Positions 1 to 9,411 are shown, counted from the stretch's first letter. The stretch: 64,000 nucleotides of DNA from Acidobacteriota bacterium (GCA_020199835.1 JAIVJV010000002.1:62001-126000); one strand, 5' to 3'. The notes: generated from the letters alone by a model not told the origin. Numbers and translations: made by a program.

Positions 1-1
1 G

Positions 2-1108
2 TCGATTCCGGAAGCGGCCGGCGAGCCGGTAGCGATGACGGGAACAGTTGAATATCGACTCGGCGCGGAACGGTTCAAAGCCGATCGCACGACGCCCGAA
101 GCGCCTGACATGCAGCGCTTGCTGCGGCAAGCGGTCGAGATCGGTTGTCGCACAGCGGTGATGGAGTGCTCTTCGCAGGCGATGGATTTTCATCGTTGCG
201 ACGAGCTGGAGTACGCCGTTGCCGTCTTCACTAATCTCACCCGCGACCATCTCGACTATCACCGGACGATGGAGAACTATTGGTACGCGAAGCAGCGACT
301 GTTCGACGGCCGCCTCGGTACGCGTCCACGCAATTCGGTGATCAACGTGGACGATCCGTATGGCGTTGCGTTAGCGGACAAGCTGGAACAGGAAGGTCTT
401 CACGTGATTCGCTACGCGGTCAACGCGCATGCAGATGTGACTGCACATGACGCGGAATTCTCACTTGAGGGCATGAAGTTTCAACTCCTGACTTCCGGCA
501 CCGAACGCGAATTTCGTTCACCTCTCGTCGGCGCGCCACACATCTACAACACGCTGGCCGCCGTCGCGAGCGGACTCGCACTCGGCTACAGCCTCGACGT
601 GATCACGGCGGCGCTGGAGAATTGCGCGGGTGCTCCCGGACGTTTTGAACGCGTGCCGCACGAGGGCGATTTTTCAGTGGTCGTCGATTACGCGCACAGT
701 GACGACGCGCTCTTGAACGTGTTGCGCACTGCGCGCGAAGTCGTAAAAGGAAAGATCATCACTGTCTTTGGTTGTGGCGGCGATCGCGATCGCACGAAGC
801 GTGCGCCCATGGGTGAAGCGGCGGGAAGTTTGAGCGACGTCGTGATTCTGACTTCCGATAATCCGCGTATGGAAGACCCGGAACAGATCTTGTGCGACGC
901 TGAAGAGGGAATCAGGAAGACCGGCAAGCCGTACCGGAAGATCGCGGATCGCACCGACGCGATTCATCAGGCCATCTCAGAAGCGCAGACTGGCGACCTC
1001 GTGTTGATAGCGGGCAAGGGGCATGAGGATTATCAGATCATCGGGCGCGAGGTGTTTCACTTCGACGATAAGGAAGTCGCGCGCGCCGCATTGGCCGCTA
1101 AACAGTAA
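2..1108 (+). CDS. murE: UDP-N-acetylmuramoyl-tripeptide synthetase MurE, C-terminal part (5' end outside window)
   Basis: Cytoplasmic Mur ligase that adds the third amino acid to UDP-MurNAc-L-Ala-D-Glu in peptidoglycan synthesis. The frame is open to the left edge, so about 368 of the usual ~490 residues are visible. The Mur-ligase central signature NLTRDHLDYH is followed by the C-terminal domain with the DNPR motif (857-868). DNPR in MurE marks preference for meso-diaminopimelate over lysine, so a meso-DAP wall is predicted. The ATG at 35 is internal and should not be taken as the start. The stop TAA abuts the ATG of the next gene with no spacer. A lysA-like DAP decarboxylase lies 2.3 kb away on the other strand. 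Confidence 0.95.
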   Translation, partial: SIPEAAGEPVAMTGTVEYRLGAERFKADRTTPEAPDMQRLLRQAVEIGCRTAVMECSSQAMDFHRCDELEYAVAVFTNLTRDHLDYHRTMENYWYAKQRLFDGRLGTRPRNSVINVDDPYGVALADKLEQEGLHVIRYAVNAHADVTAHDAEFSLEGMKFQLLTSGTEREFRSPLVGAPHIYNTLAAVASGLALGYSLDVITAALENCAGAPGRFERVPHEGDFSVVVDYAHSDDALLNVLRTAREVVKGKIITVFGCGGDRDRTKRAPMGEAAGSLSDVVILTSDNPRMEDPEQILCDAEEGIRKTGKPYRKIADRTDAIHQAISEAQTGDLVLIAGKGHEDYQIIGREVFHFDDKEVARAALAAKQ

Positions 1109-1999
1109 ATGTATCTGTTCGTTTACGTGTTAATTCTTGTTGGAGTAGTCCAGGTGTATGGCCCTCCCACACGGATAACGACGATAAAAAACCAATCAGT
1201 AAGCGAAAGCAGCGGTCTCACCGCATCCCGAACCCTGTCGGGCGCGTACTGGACGCACAACGACTCTGGCGACGGTCCGTTCATCTACGCTTTCAATACC
1301 CGCGGCGAGTCACTCGCCGTCTTCCGTGTCGCCGGCGCCAACGCGCGCGATTGGGAAGACATCGCTTCTGGTCCAGGCCCACAACGCAATCGCTCGTATT
1401 TATACATCGGCGACATCGGTGATAACAGCGCCAAACGTTCCGAAATCGTCGTCTATCGAATCCCCGAACCCGACCTGAAAACCGCGAACCGAAACTCCTC
1501 GAAGAGCCGTCCACTCGCAACCGAAAACGCCGAAGCCATTCGTCTCATGTATCCCGACGGCAAGCACGACGCCGAGGCTCTGCTCGTACATCCGGTAACC
1601 GGCAATCTTTACATCGTCACGAAAGTCGTGTTTGTAAATCCGGTTGTGTATGAGGCGCAAGCGCCAGTCAACACGGCCAAACCAATCATGCTAAAACGCA
1701 TCGGCGAAGTGCGCGTGCCGAGTCTCTTCGGGGGCGCGATCACCGGCGGCAGCGTCTCGCCTGACGGCCGCAGAGTCGCGCTGTGTGATTACTTTCAGGG
1801 CTACGAAATGGTCCTGCCTGCGTCCAGCGGCAACTTCAACGACATCTGGAAACAAACGATGACGGGCTTCGATCTAGGCAAGCGCCAACAGGGAGAGTCG
1901 ATCGCGTACCGTCTTGATGGCAACGCACTGCTTGCGACGAGTGAAGGAAAAGGTACGGAACTGCTTCAGGTCGAGCGACGCCGATCGAGAATGAAATAA
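1109..1999 (+). CDS. Secreted beta-propeller-like protein of unknown function
   Basis: A 296-residue protein beginning with a hydrophobic segment of about 18 residues (signal peptide or anchor). No enzyme family is recognised. Short motifs such as NDSGDGPFIYAF, ARDWEDIA and GDIGDN recur in a family of uncharacterised, probably propeller-folded secreted proteins; that assignment is from memory of the motif style and is tentative. The ATG directly follows the murE stop, so translation is probably coupled to murE. Its 3' end overlaps the 3' end of the convergent permease gene by 34 bp. Confidence 0.7.
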   Translation: MYLFVYVLILVGVVQVYGPPTRITTIKNQSVSESSGLTASRTLSGAYWTHNDSGDGPFIYAFNTRGESLAVFRVAGANARDWEDIASGPGPQRNRSYLYIGDIGDNSAKRSEIVVYRIPEPDLKTANRNSSKSRPLATENAEAIRLMYPDGKHDAEALLVHPVTGNLYIVTKVVFVNPVVYEAQAPVNTAKPIMLKRIGEVRVPSLFGGAITGGSVSPDGRRVALCDYFQGYEMVLPASSGNFNDIWKQTMTGFDLGKRQQGESIAYRLDGNALLATSEGKGTELLQVERRRSRMK

Positions 2000-3366
2000 A
2001 CGGGCAGTCCTAACGACATCAACGCGAGTCCGATCAACGATTGGCGCGGCGTGTTGTAAATCGTCGTGATGATGAGCCAGGCTGACACCCCGAGAAAGAT
2101 GATCGGAGTGAACGGATAACCCCACACGCGATACGTTCGCTCCGCGTCAGGCAATCTGCGACGAAAGATGAAGACCGATCCCGCCACGAGTGCGTAGAAC
2201 AACGTCAAAGCAAAGATCGCATAATTCGTCAGCGTATCGAACGACCCCGACAAAGCAATGATACAAGCCCAAACGCAGAGCACGATCAAGGCCTTGATCG
2301 GCACGTGCGTCCGTGGAGAAACTTCAGCCAGACTCTTGATAATCAAACCGTCTTTCGCGAGGGCGTACGGCACGCGTGAGGTCGCGAGAATCGATGCGTG
2401 AAGCGCGCCGAAAGAAGACATCATCATCGCCGCGCCCATCAACGTGACCGCCGCGGCGCCGAGTAGTCTTCTCACCACTTCGGCTGCGACCGACGACGAA
2501 GCGGAAACATCTGCGATCTGCGTCGGCGTGAGCACGTGGTAGTAGCTCACGTTCACGAAGAGGTACAGCGCCATCACAACCAAGCCGCCGCCGATGAGTG
2601 CGAGCGGCAGATTGCGTCCCGGATTCTTCACCTCACCCGCGAGAAACGTCAGATTGTTCCAGCCGTCGTACGCCCACAACGCGCCGAGCATCCCGGCCGC
2701 GAGTCCGGCAAGGCCGCCCGTCGTGATTGCTACATCTTCGCAAGCGCCGCCCTCATTAACCATAGCGAGATTGCCCCAGTTGCCGTCGCTGTAAAGAAAC
2801 GCGCCGACGCCAACGCCGATGAGCAAAATGATCTTCAATCCCGTGAGCACGCTCGCAACGCCGCCGCTCACGCGCACAGCCGCGCAGTTGATCAACGTCG
2901 TCACGATGATGGCGCCCAACGCGACGAGTTGCAGCCGGCCAAATGAGATCAGGTGACCGCCGAGGTTGTATTCAAAGTAAGTCTGCTTGAGCACGCCTCC
3001 GAGAAGATCGTTGAGAAAGATCGCGAAGCCGACAGCAAGCGCCGCTGCCGAAGCTGCGCGCGCGATGAGAAACTGGGTCCAGCCGTAAACAAAACCGAGT
3101 GGGCGGCCGTAGGCATCGCGCACGATGCCGTACTCACCCGCGGCGCGCGGCATCATCGCGAGCAACTCCGCGTAGGTGAGCGCGCCAGCGAGTGAAAGCA
3201 GTCCGGCGAAAACCCACACCGCGAGCGCTTTTCCGGGACTGCCGACGTTGCACGTGATCACGCGCGCCTTCAAAAACACGCCGGTGCCGATGATGTTGGC
3301 GACGTTGACCGAGATGGCCGCGATCAGGCCCAGACCGCGAATAAGTTGCCTGTGCTCGTTTTGCAT
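1966..3366 (-). CDS. APC-superfamily amino-acid permease
   Basis: A 466-residue inner-membrane transporter with about 12 hydrophobic segments. The first segment carries NVANIIGTGVFLK, close to the glycine-rich GxGIF-type substrate motif of TM1 in APC/LAT transporters, and is followed by the conserved TYAELLAMMPRAAGEY region. Family knowledge gives amino acid/polyamine uptake or exchange; the substrate cannot be read from the sequence. It starts 27 bp after the lysA-like gene and is probably the last gene of the minus-strand run from 8062. No strong Shine-Dalgarno sequence is visible. Confidence 0.88.
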   Translation of the reverse strand: MQNEHRQLIRGLGLIAAISVNVANIIGTGVFLKARVITCNVGSPGKALAVWVFAGLLSLAGALTYAELLAMMPRAAGEYGIVRDAYGRPLGFVYGWTQFLIARAASAAALAVGFAIFLNDLLGGVLKQTYFEYNLGGHLISFGRLQLVALGAIIVTTLINCAAVRVSGGVASVLTGLKIILLIGVGVGAFLYSDGNWGNLAMVNEGGACEDVAITTGGLAGLAAGMLGALWAYDGWNNLTFLAGEVKNPGRNLPLALIGGGLVVMALYLFVNVSYYHVLTPTQIADVSASSSVAAEVVRRLLGAAAVTLMGAAMMMSSFGALHASILATSRVPYALAKDGLIIKSLAEVSPRTHVPIKALIVLCVWACIIALSGSFDTLTNYAIFALTLFYALVAGSVFIFRRRLPDAERTYRVWGYPFTPIIFLGVSAWLIITTIYNTPRQSLIGLALMSLGLPVYFILDRRRST

Positions 3367-3393
3367 AGTTAGGCCATGGATTTTAATCCGTGG

Positions 3394-4830
3394 CTAATAC
3401 CCGGTGTCGTTGGCGATCAGATCTTCGTACGTGTCGCGGCGACGGATCAGTTCGGGCTTGCCGTTGCGGCGGATCAAGACCGCGGCGGGCAGCGGCCGCC
3501 CGTTGTAGTGAAACATTTGGGCCAGCGAATACGCCCCGCAATTCAGCAATGCCAAAACCTCGCCGGGAGCGACACCTTCGGGAAGTTTGCGATAGTCCGG
3601 CAGACGCCCTTCCCGTTCGATGTCGAAGTAAACGTCGCCTGAGTCGCAGAGTGGACCAGCGACTTTGTAATCGTGCGCGTACGGAGCGTCAGCTCGCGAA
3701 GCGGAAATCAAGTGGTAGTACCACTTGTAATTGTTCATCGAGAGCATGATGTTGTAGCCCGCGTCAGTGAGTAGCCAAACGTCGCCGGTTTCCGGACGCG
3801 TCTTGATGTTCCGTACCGTCGTCAGCACAAGACCCGCGTCGGCGATCACGCTGCGGCCCGGTTCCAGGAGAATCGTTACGTAGTCCAACAAGTGCTCGGC
3901 GTTTGCGGCCCGTGCCGATTCACGCGCGACGCGCAGCGCTTCAGTCAGGACGGCCACGGGTTCGAGTTCCGCGCCGAGCATGTCACGCTCGTGCTCGGGA
4001 AGATCGTCTGCTTGCGAACGATCGCGCAGGTAATTGACGGGAATGCCGCCGCCCAGATTGATATGTTCGAGCGTGTGACCGGCCTCGTTATGAATCGTGA
4101 CGAGGTGTTCCCACATGCTCTTGAATGCTTCCGCGAACGGTTCGACGTCCGGCGTTTGCGAACCGACGTGAATGTGAATACCGCAGACGTGGACCAGATC
4201 CGGTCGTTGCAAGCCGCGACGAAATGCGGCGAGGACCTCCGACGAGGAGATGCCGAATTTCGAGGTGAGCAGCGCGGTTTGTAAACCGAGGTGTGAGCGC
4301 GTGCCGATCTCGGGAACGAGCCGAAGGGTGATGCGCGCGGGCGCGACTTTTTCACCCTGAGCGCGCAGACGCTCGACGGATTTCTCTACTAATTCGATCT
4401 CATAAATCGAGTCGATGTTGATCGCGTATATACCAGCGCGCACTGCGTCGTCGAGTTCGTCGTCAGACTTGCTCGTACCGTTAAAGATGATCTGATCCGG
4501 CCGAAAGCCGACGCGCAACGCTTTGAAAAGTTCGCCGCCGCTGTTGACCTCAACGTCGATGCCCGAGTCGAGCACCGCCTTGAGAATCGCCATGTTTGAG
4601 TTGGCCTTCGACGCGTAGCAAAACTTGATCGGGCGATCCACAACGCTCGCGGCGTGTTGCAAACGGCCGATGTTGTTACGAATACGCTGTTCGGAAAAAA
4701 CGAAGAGCGGAGAGTTGTAGTTTTGGACGAGTTGGAGGGCGTCAACGCCATCGATTGTCACGTGTCCATTGTGAACCTCGAGGTAACCGGCAATGGACCA
4801 GGCTGGGCACGACGTAGCTGTTACGGGCAT
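3394..4830 (-). CDS. lysA: Diaminopimelate decarboxylase-like PLP enzyme
   Basis: A fold-type III PLP decarboxylase of 478 residues. The PLP lysine is K75 in FCYASKANSNMAIL. The glycine-rich phosphate loop (INLGGGIPV), the CDSGD motif with the cross-subunit cysteine and the C-terminal CGAYSLAQMFHYNGR are all present. The LysA reaction is meso-DAP to L-lysine. The family also contains ornithine/arginine and carboxynorspermidine decarboxylases, so specificity is inferred; proximity to a DAP-type murE is weak support. It begins 6 bp after the DinB-like gene. It is longer than typical LysA (about 420) because of an N-terminal extension of about 30 residues. Confidence 0.78.
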   Translation of the reverse strand: MPVTATSCPAWSIAGYLEVHNGHVTIDGVDALQLVQNYNSPLFVFSEQRIRNNIGRLQHAASVVDRPIKFCYASKANSNMAILKAVLDSGIDVEVNSGGELFKALRVGFRPDQIIFNGTSKSDDELDDAVRAGIYAINIDSIYEIELVEKSVERLRAQGEKVAPARITLRLVPEIGTRSHLGLQTALLTSKFGISSSEVLAAFRRGLQRPDLVHVCGIHIHVGSQTPDVEPFAEAFKSMWEHLVTIHNEAGHTLEHINLGGGIPVNYLRDRSQADDLPEHERDMLGAELEPVAVLTEALRVARESARAANAEHLLDYVTILLEPGRSVIADAGLVLTTVRNIKTRPETGDVWLLTDAGYNIMLSMNNYKWYYHLISASRADAPYAHDYKVAGPLCDSGDVYFDIEREGRLPDYRKLPEGVAPGEVLALLNCGAYSLAQMFHYNGRPLPAAVLIRRNGKPELIRRRDTYEDLIANDTGY

Positions 4831-4836
4831 AGGTTA

Positions 4837-5349
4837 TCAGTTAGTGTTCAGTTTCTTCAGGATCTCGCGAATCTGTTTCAGGTGGCGTTGTTCGTGAAAA
4901 GCAACCATCGAGACTGCGGCGGCGCCGTCCATGTCGCCAAAGAACGGATGCTTCATGCAGATCTGGCTCAACCGTTTCTGGCCGGCCTGAACGCACAGTT
5001 CTTTGGTTTGCGACCGCAGGTGATCGTACTTCTCGAGCAGTTCCGCTACGGGCGGAAGATCTGTCGCCGGTTCCACGATCTTCGGCGCCTGAAGACGTTT
5101 CATCCGTAGCGAAACGATCCTCATCGGCAGCAGCTTTTTCAGAAAACTGACTTTGACCGGCGGTTGGTCCAACTTTGACTTCAAATACTTCGTCACCGCT
5201 CCTTCGACGAGGCAGAGATGCTCGACGACTTGAGCCACGCTCCACTCGTTCTCGGACGGACGCTTGACGAGTAACGGCGCATCGACAGCGCTGATCGTGG
5301 TCGTTAGTTGTTGATGGACCGTATCAAGTCGCTTGAGCGTGCTCTTCAT
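4837..5349 (-). CDS. DinB/YfiT-like four-helix protein
   Basis: A 170-residue protein with DinB-family features: an early WSVAQVVEHLCLVE segment supplying the first metal-binding histidine, and a C-terminal FHEQRHLKQI segment with the HxxxH-like pair. Members are metal-binding helical bundles; several act as bacillithiol/mycothiol or glutathione-type transferases, but most are uncharacterised, so no reaction is assigned. It sits 21 bp after the TonB-domain gene and 6 bp before lysA, consistent with one transcript. Confidence 0.8.
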   Translation of the reverse strand: MKSTLKRLDTVHQQLTTTISAVDAPLLVKRPSENEWSVAQVVEHLCLVEGAVTKYLKSKLDQPPVKVSFLKKLLPMRIVSLRMKRLQAPKIVEPATDLPPVAELLEKYDHLRSQTKELCVQAGQKRLSQICMKHPFFGDMDGAAAVSMVAFHEQRHLKQIREILKKLNTN

Positions 5350-5370
5350 CCGGGGGAGTTGGACCGTACC

Positions 5371-6453
5371 TCAGTTTGAGCGCGCGAAGTTGTAATTCAG
5401 CGTGCCGGTCACGCGCACTGGCTCACCCATCAACAGCGTCGGCGAGAATCTCGCCAAACGTGCTGCATTCACTGAGGGAGCGTGCAGATGGTTGGGACCG
5501 GAAATCGCGCGCGCTTCAACCACTGCTCCGGATTCATCGACCAGAACCTGGACCAGCACCACACCCGCTGCTTCACCAGACGGAACTTCCGGCATTGGCA
5601 GGTAGATGGCTTTGCCGTTCAACATGCCACCCGAAATCGGTGGTTTCCCCTTGTTTGCGGGGTTCTGTTGGTTTTGGTTTGGCTGTTGATTGCCGGCGGC
5701 GTTGTTTGCTGCGTTCGGATCGGGATTCGGGTTCGGCGTCTCTCCGGTTCGCGCCTGTTCGGCGAGCACCTTCGCCTGGTTTGGGTCCGGTGGTTTATTG
5801 TCGATCGTTTGTTCGTCTGGTGACTGCTGCGGTTGTGCGGCTTGATTCGCAGCTGTCGCGGCGGTCTTCGGCGGATCGGGTCCGCGTTCGGGCAGCATGA
5901 ACGAGCTCAGGAACTTCTCTTCAAGCGCCTCGTCCTTTTTCGTATTGAGCGAGACAACGGCGTAGAAGCGTCTACGCGTGACGAAAGCATGCACGGAGCC
6001 GCTCAGCTCGCCGATTGCCATCTTGTAAGATCGGCCGGTGTGACCCTGAAACGGCTTGCTGCTCACGAGCGTCAGCTTCGCGATCGCCGTGTCTTTGGTG
6101 CGCACTTTCGGCGGAAAGAAATCCTTGAACGCATCTATGTAAGAGTTGAAGCGCGCAAACTCAGTGTACTGAGCCGGGTTCGACTTGATGCCGCTGAATG
6201 AGGCCACCGCCAGGACGGGTCCGGCCGATGATTTCGCCAGGTAGAGGCGAGTGTTGAGTTCCATCTTGTGATAAGGGAACTTAGCTGATTCCGTAGTCGG
6301 GTTTTTCGGCATCGTGATGGTGAACTCTTCGCCTTCGGGAGTGATTGTTTCCCATTCCGTCCAGGTGCCGGCGTTCTTTGGCGCCTGGGCGAAAAGTGGC
6401 GAAGCTGCCAGCGAAAGAGTCAGGAGCGTTAAAGATAAACGACGAAAATACAT
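5371..6453 (-). CDS. Secreted protein with C-terminal TonB domain
   Basis: A 360-residue protein. Residues 1-22 look like a cleavable signal peptide ending in SPLFAQ. An N-terminal domain of about 170 residues has no recognised family. A Pro/Asn/Gln-rich linker (about 195-270) follows, then a TonB-like C-terminal domain with the usual QVLVDESGAVVEA and AARLARFSP segments. Classic TonB keeps an uncleaved N-terminal anchor that pairs with ExbB/ExbD; here the signal looks cleavable and no exbBD is in the window, so classic energy transduction is doubtful. A strong AAGGAGG site lies about 8 nt before the ATG. Confidence 0.8.
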   Translation of the reverse strand: MYFRRLSLTLLTLSLAASPLFAQAPKNAGTWTEWETITPEGEEFTITMPKNPTTESAKFPYHKMELNTRLYLAKSSAGPVLAVASFSGIKSNPAQYTEFARFNSYIDAFKDFFPPKVRTKDTAIAKLTLVSSKPFQGHTGRSYKMAIGELSGSVHAFVTRRRFYAVVSLNTKKDEALEEKFLSSFMLPERGPDPPKTAATAANQAAQPQQSPDEQTIDNKPPDPNQAKVLAEQARTGETPNPNPDPNAANNAAGNQQPNQNQQNPANKGKPPISGGMLNGKAIYLPMPEVPSGEAAGVVLVQVLVDESGAVVEARAISGPNHLHAPSVNAARLARFSPTLLMGEPVRVTGTLNYNFARSN

Positions 6454-6490
6454 GTCATCCCCTCCTTAGAAATTCAGCCAGAAAAAAATA

Positions 6491-8062
6491 TCACAAAGCC
6501 TCGGCTTTTGCCCGTTCAGCGTCCACCAGCACACGCCGCAGGATCTTTCCTGACGGGGACTTCGGAATCTTGTCGACAAACTCCAGATAGCGGATTCGCT
6601 TGTGCGGCGCGACGCGTGCCGCGACGTAGTCGAGAATCGATTGGGAGTCGCTTTCCTGTTTCAGCACGACGATGGCTTTCGGCACTTCGCCCGCTTCGTC
6701 GTCCGGACACGGAATTACCGCGGCGTCCGCGATGCACGGATGCGACAGCAGCACCGCTTCGAGCTCAGCCGGTGGCACTTGAAAACCCTTGTACTTGATC
6801 AGTTCCTTCGCGCGATCGACGATGAAGAAGTGACTGTCTTCGTCGGCATAACCGATGTCGCCGGTGTGGAGCCAACCATGCGGATCGATCGTTTCCGCGG
6901 TGGCGTCAGGGCTGTTTAGATAACCCCTCATCACTTGTGGTCCACGAACGCAAACCTCGCCTCGTTCTCCCGCCGGAAGCATTTCGCCGGTTTCGAGATC
7001 GATGATCTTGCATTCAGTGTTGGGCGCGGGCACGCCGACCGATCCGAACTTCAGTTCTCGCGGCGGCGCGGGTGATGAATGGGTGACGGGACTAGTTTCA
7101 GTCATGCCGTAACCCTGGCGCACGACGCAGCCGAGCCGATCCATGCAAGCGCGCGTCAGATCTGCGCCGAGTGGGGCGGCGCCGGAAAAGATCGTTCTGA
7201 GTTTTGGCAGACGGTAGTTATCGACGACCGGGCTCTTCGCGAGGCCTAACACGATGGGCGGTACGATGTGCGCGAGAGTCACGTCGTAGTCCTGCATCGT
7301 TTTCAAGAACGACTCCATTTCGAAACGCGGCATCGTGACGATGGTCGCGCCGGTGTAGAGTCCCATGTTCAGCACGACGACGAGACCGTAGATGTGAAAC
7401 AACGGCAGCACGCAGATCAGTGTGTCGTCTTCGTAGAAGTAACACAGGCCTTCCATCTGGCGGATATTCGCGACGAGATTGTAGTGCGTCAGCATGACGC
7501 CTTTCGGTAGACCCGTCGTGCCGCTCGAGTAGGGAAGTGCGACGAGATCTTCGCGGGCGTTGATCTCGACCTGCGTGGCGCGGCCGTTGTCGGTTAGCAA
7601 TGAAGCGAACGGCGTCGCGCCTTCTGCCTCGCCGAAAACGAAGATCTCTTCGACGTTTGCGTCTTTGGCTGCCTGGCTTGCCTTGTCGATGCACATCGGA
7701 GTGCAGACGAGAAAGCGCGCGCCTGCGTCTTTGAGTTGATGCGCGATTTCGTGATGCGTGTAGAGCGGGTTGATCGGCGTCACGATGCCGCCGAGCGTTG
7801 CTGTTGCGTGAAACGCGATGGCGTACTCGGGGCAGTTTGGGCTCAGGATGCCGATGACCTCGCCTTTGCTGAAACCACGTTGGGCCAGGTTGTGGGCGGC
7901 GATTGCGATCGAATCTGACAGTTGCGCGTAGGAGATGGCGCGGCCGGTTGGGCCGTCGATCAACGCCGCCTTGTCAGCGAGTTCTGACGCGCGGTGCATG
8001 ACAAACGGGGTCAGGGCAGTTTCGGGAATCTCTACGTCCGGATAGGGACCTTTGAATATCAT
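6491..8062 (-). CDS. AMP-dependent acyl-CoA synthetase, 4-coumarate-CoA-ligase-like
   Basis: A cytoplasmic ANL-superfamily adenylating enzyme of 523 residues that forms an acyl-AMP and then an acyl-CoA. Visible motifs in order: the P-loop SSGTTGLPKG, the A5 motif QGYGMTETSP, the A7/A8 stretch GWLHTGDIGYADEDS and DRAKELIKYKGFQVPP, and the C-terminal catalytic lysine in KSPSGKILRR. Architecture and motif wording match 4CL and medium/long-chain ligases; the substrate is not readable. The frame stays open to 8197, but the ATG at 8062 (MIFKGPYPD) is preferred because the longer form would overlap the divergent gene and the extra residues look non-coding. Confidence 0.9.
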   Translation of the reverse strand: MIFKGPYPDVEIPETALTPFVMHRASELADKAALIDGPTGRAISYAQLSDSIAIAAHNLAQRGFSKGEVIGILSPNCPEYAIAFHATATLGGIVTPINPLYTHHEIAHQLKDAGARFLVCTPMCIDKASQAAKDANVEEIFVFGEAEGATPFASLLTDNGRATQVEINAREDLVALPYSSGTTGLPKGVMLTHYNLVANIRQMEGLCYFYEDDTLICVLPLFHIYGLVVVLNMGLYTGATIVTMPRFEMESFLKTMQDYDVTLAHIVPPIVLGLAKSPVVDNYRLPKLRTIFSGAAPLGADLTRACMDRLGCVVRQGYGMTETSPVTHSSPAPPRELKFGSVGVPAPNTECKIIDLETGEMLPAGERGEVCVRGPQVMRGYLNSPDATAETIDPHGWLHTGDIGYADEDSHFFIVDRAKELIKYKGFQVPPAELEAVLLSHPCIADAAVIPCPDDEAGEVPKAIVVLKQESDSQSILDYVAARVAPHKRIRYLEFVDKIPKSPSGKILRRVLVDAERAKAEAL

Positions 8063-8090
8063 CTTCGGTTTTTTGGGAGAGTAACGGGCT

Positions 8091-8125
8091 TTGATTTCGC
8101 GAATACCTTTGATTCGCGAATACCT
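8091..8125. promoter_or_regulatory. Tandem direct repeat with palindromic core in a divergent promoter region
   Basis: Two copies of TTGATT(T)CGCGAATACCT lie head to tail at 8091-8108 and 8109-8125. Each contains the near-palindrome ATTCGCGAAT. They fall between the divergently transcribed CoA ligase (start 8062) and ATP-grasp gene (start 8169), where an operator is expected. Binding by a repressor is inference; a dispersed repeat is the alternative. Confidence 0.45.
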
Positions 8126-8168
8126 TAACAGGTGACCGCGCGTGTGAAAAGAGCTTATAGTTACCCGA

Positions 8169-9395
8169 ATGCCCCAGCCCCCGAATCGCCCTCTCAATAT
8201 CGTTTGCCTGGCGACCTACTTCAAGGGTGTGGATTTCATCCGCGAATGCAAGGCTCGCGGCTGTCACGTCGTCCTGATCACCAAGGAAAAAATGCTCGGC
8301 GAGGACTGGCCACGCGACGTTCTCGACGACCTGATCGCCGTCCCCAACGACGCCGGCCCGGCCTTATTCATCGATCTCCTCGCGTTTCTCGGCCGCAACC
8401 GCCGCATCGATCGCGTGATCGCGCTCGAAGAGTTTGACGTGGTTACGGCTGCACTGATGCGCGAACATCTCTGTCTCCCGGGCCTGAGCAGCTCACGCGC
8501 GAAAATCTTTCGCGACAAACTGTCGATGGCCGTCCACAGCCAGCGCGCGGGCATCAACGTGCCGGAGTTTGTGCAACTCCTGAATCAGGAAGAAGTCAGC
8601 AAGTACATGCAACGCGTCCCTGGTCCATGGGTGATCAAGCCGCGTTCTGATGTGTCAGCCATTGGCATTAAGAAGGTGCAACAGCCCAATGAGGTGTGGG
8701 GCGTGATCGAAGAGATGAACGCCCGCGAGAACTTGCGCGAACGCGCGTCATATTACGTGCTCGCACGCTTCATCCCCGGCGAAGTCTTTCACGTCGATTC
8801 GCTGGTAAACGATGGAAAAGTCGTCTTCGCGGGCGCGAACCAGTACGGTCGCCCGCCACTGCAGGTGGCCCATCAAGGCGGTTCTTACATCTCGCGAACG
8901 GTCGCACGCGGTTCCGCCGACGAGAAAGCGCTGTTTGAGACAAACAAGAAACTGATCAAAGCACTGGGTCTCGAACGTGGCGCCACGCATGCGGAGTTCA
9001 TCAGGAGCGACGCGGACGGCGAATTTTATTTCCTCGAGATCGCGGCTCGCGTCGGTGGCGCGTACATCGCCGAGGTGCTCGAAGCCGCTACGGGTGTGAA
9101 CCTGTGGCGTGAGTGGGCCAGGCTCGAGATCGCGGATGGCAAAGCGCCGCCGAAACTCTCGCCGCTGCGCAAGGAATACGCGGGAATTATTTTATCGCTC
9201 GCGAAACAGGAGCAACCGGATACTTCAACCTACGTCGATGAAGAGATCATTTCTCGCGTGAAGAAACGACATCACGCCGGCTTGATTGTGCGCGCGCCGC
9301 AGTTGAACCGCGTGACTGAGTTGCTCGACGATTACGCGCTTCGTTTCGCCGACGACTTCGTCGCTATTGAGCCACCACCCGAACGTCCCGAATAA
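8169..9395 (+). CDS. ATP-grasp domain protein
   Basis: A 408-residue cytoplasmic protein with ATP-grasp fold features: a Rossmann-like pre-grasp start (NIVCLATYFKGVDF), the ATP-binding segment PWVIKPRSDVSAIGIKKV, and a metal-binding acidic stretch near GEFYFLEIAARVGGAY. The last matches the ExNxR-like motif of carbamoyl-phosphate-synthase or biotin-carboxylase type ATP-grasp enzymes, with the Asn replaced. The family forms carboxylate-amine or carboxylate-thiol bonds through acyl phosphates; the substrate is unknown. It is transcribed alone and ends just before a hairpin. Confidence 0.82.
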   Translation: MPQPPNRPLNIVCLATYFKGVDFIRECKARGCHVVLITKEKMLGEDWPRDVLDDLIAVPNDAGPALFIDLLAFLGRNRRIDRVIALEEFDVVTAALMREHLCLPGLSSSRAKIFRDKLSMAVHSQRAGINVPEFVQLLNQEEVSKYMQRVPGPWVIKPRSDVSAIGIKKVQQPNEVWGVIEEMNARENLRERASYYVLARFIPGEVFHVDSLVNDGKVVFAGANQYGRPPLQVAHQGGSYISRTVARGSADEKALFETNKKLIKALGLERGATHAEFIRSDADGEFYFLEIAARVGGAYIAEVLEAATGVNLWREWARLEIADGKAPPKLSPLRKEYAGIILSLAKQEQPDTSTYVDEEIISRVKKRHHAGLIVRAPQLNRVTELLDDYALRFADDFVAIEPPPERPE

Positions 9396-9411
9396 AGTTA
9401 CAGACACGAAA

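Noticed and set aside
8063..8197. N-terminal extension of the CoA ligase
   Set aside because: It would overlap the divergent ATP-grasp start and run through the repeated operator-like sequence; the ATG at 8062 gives the normal family N-terminus.
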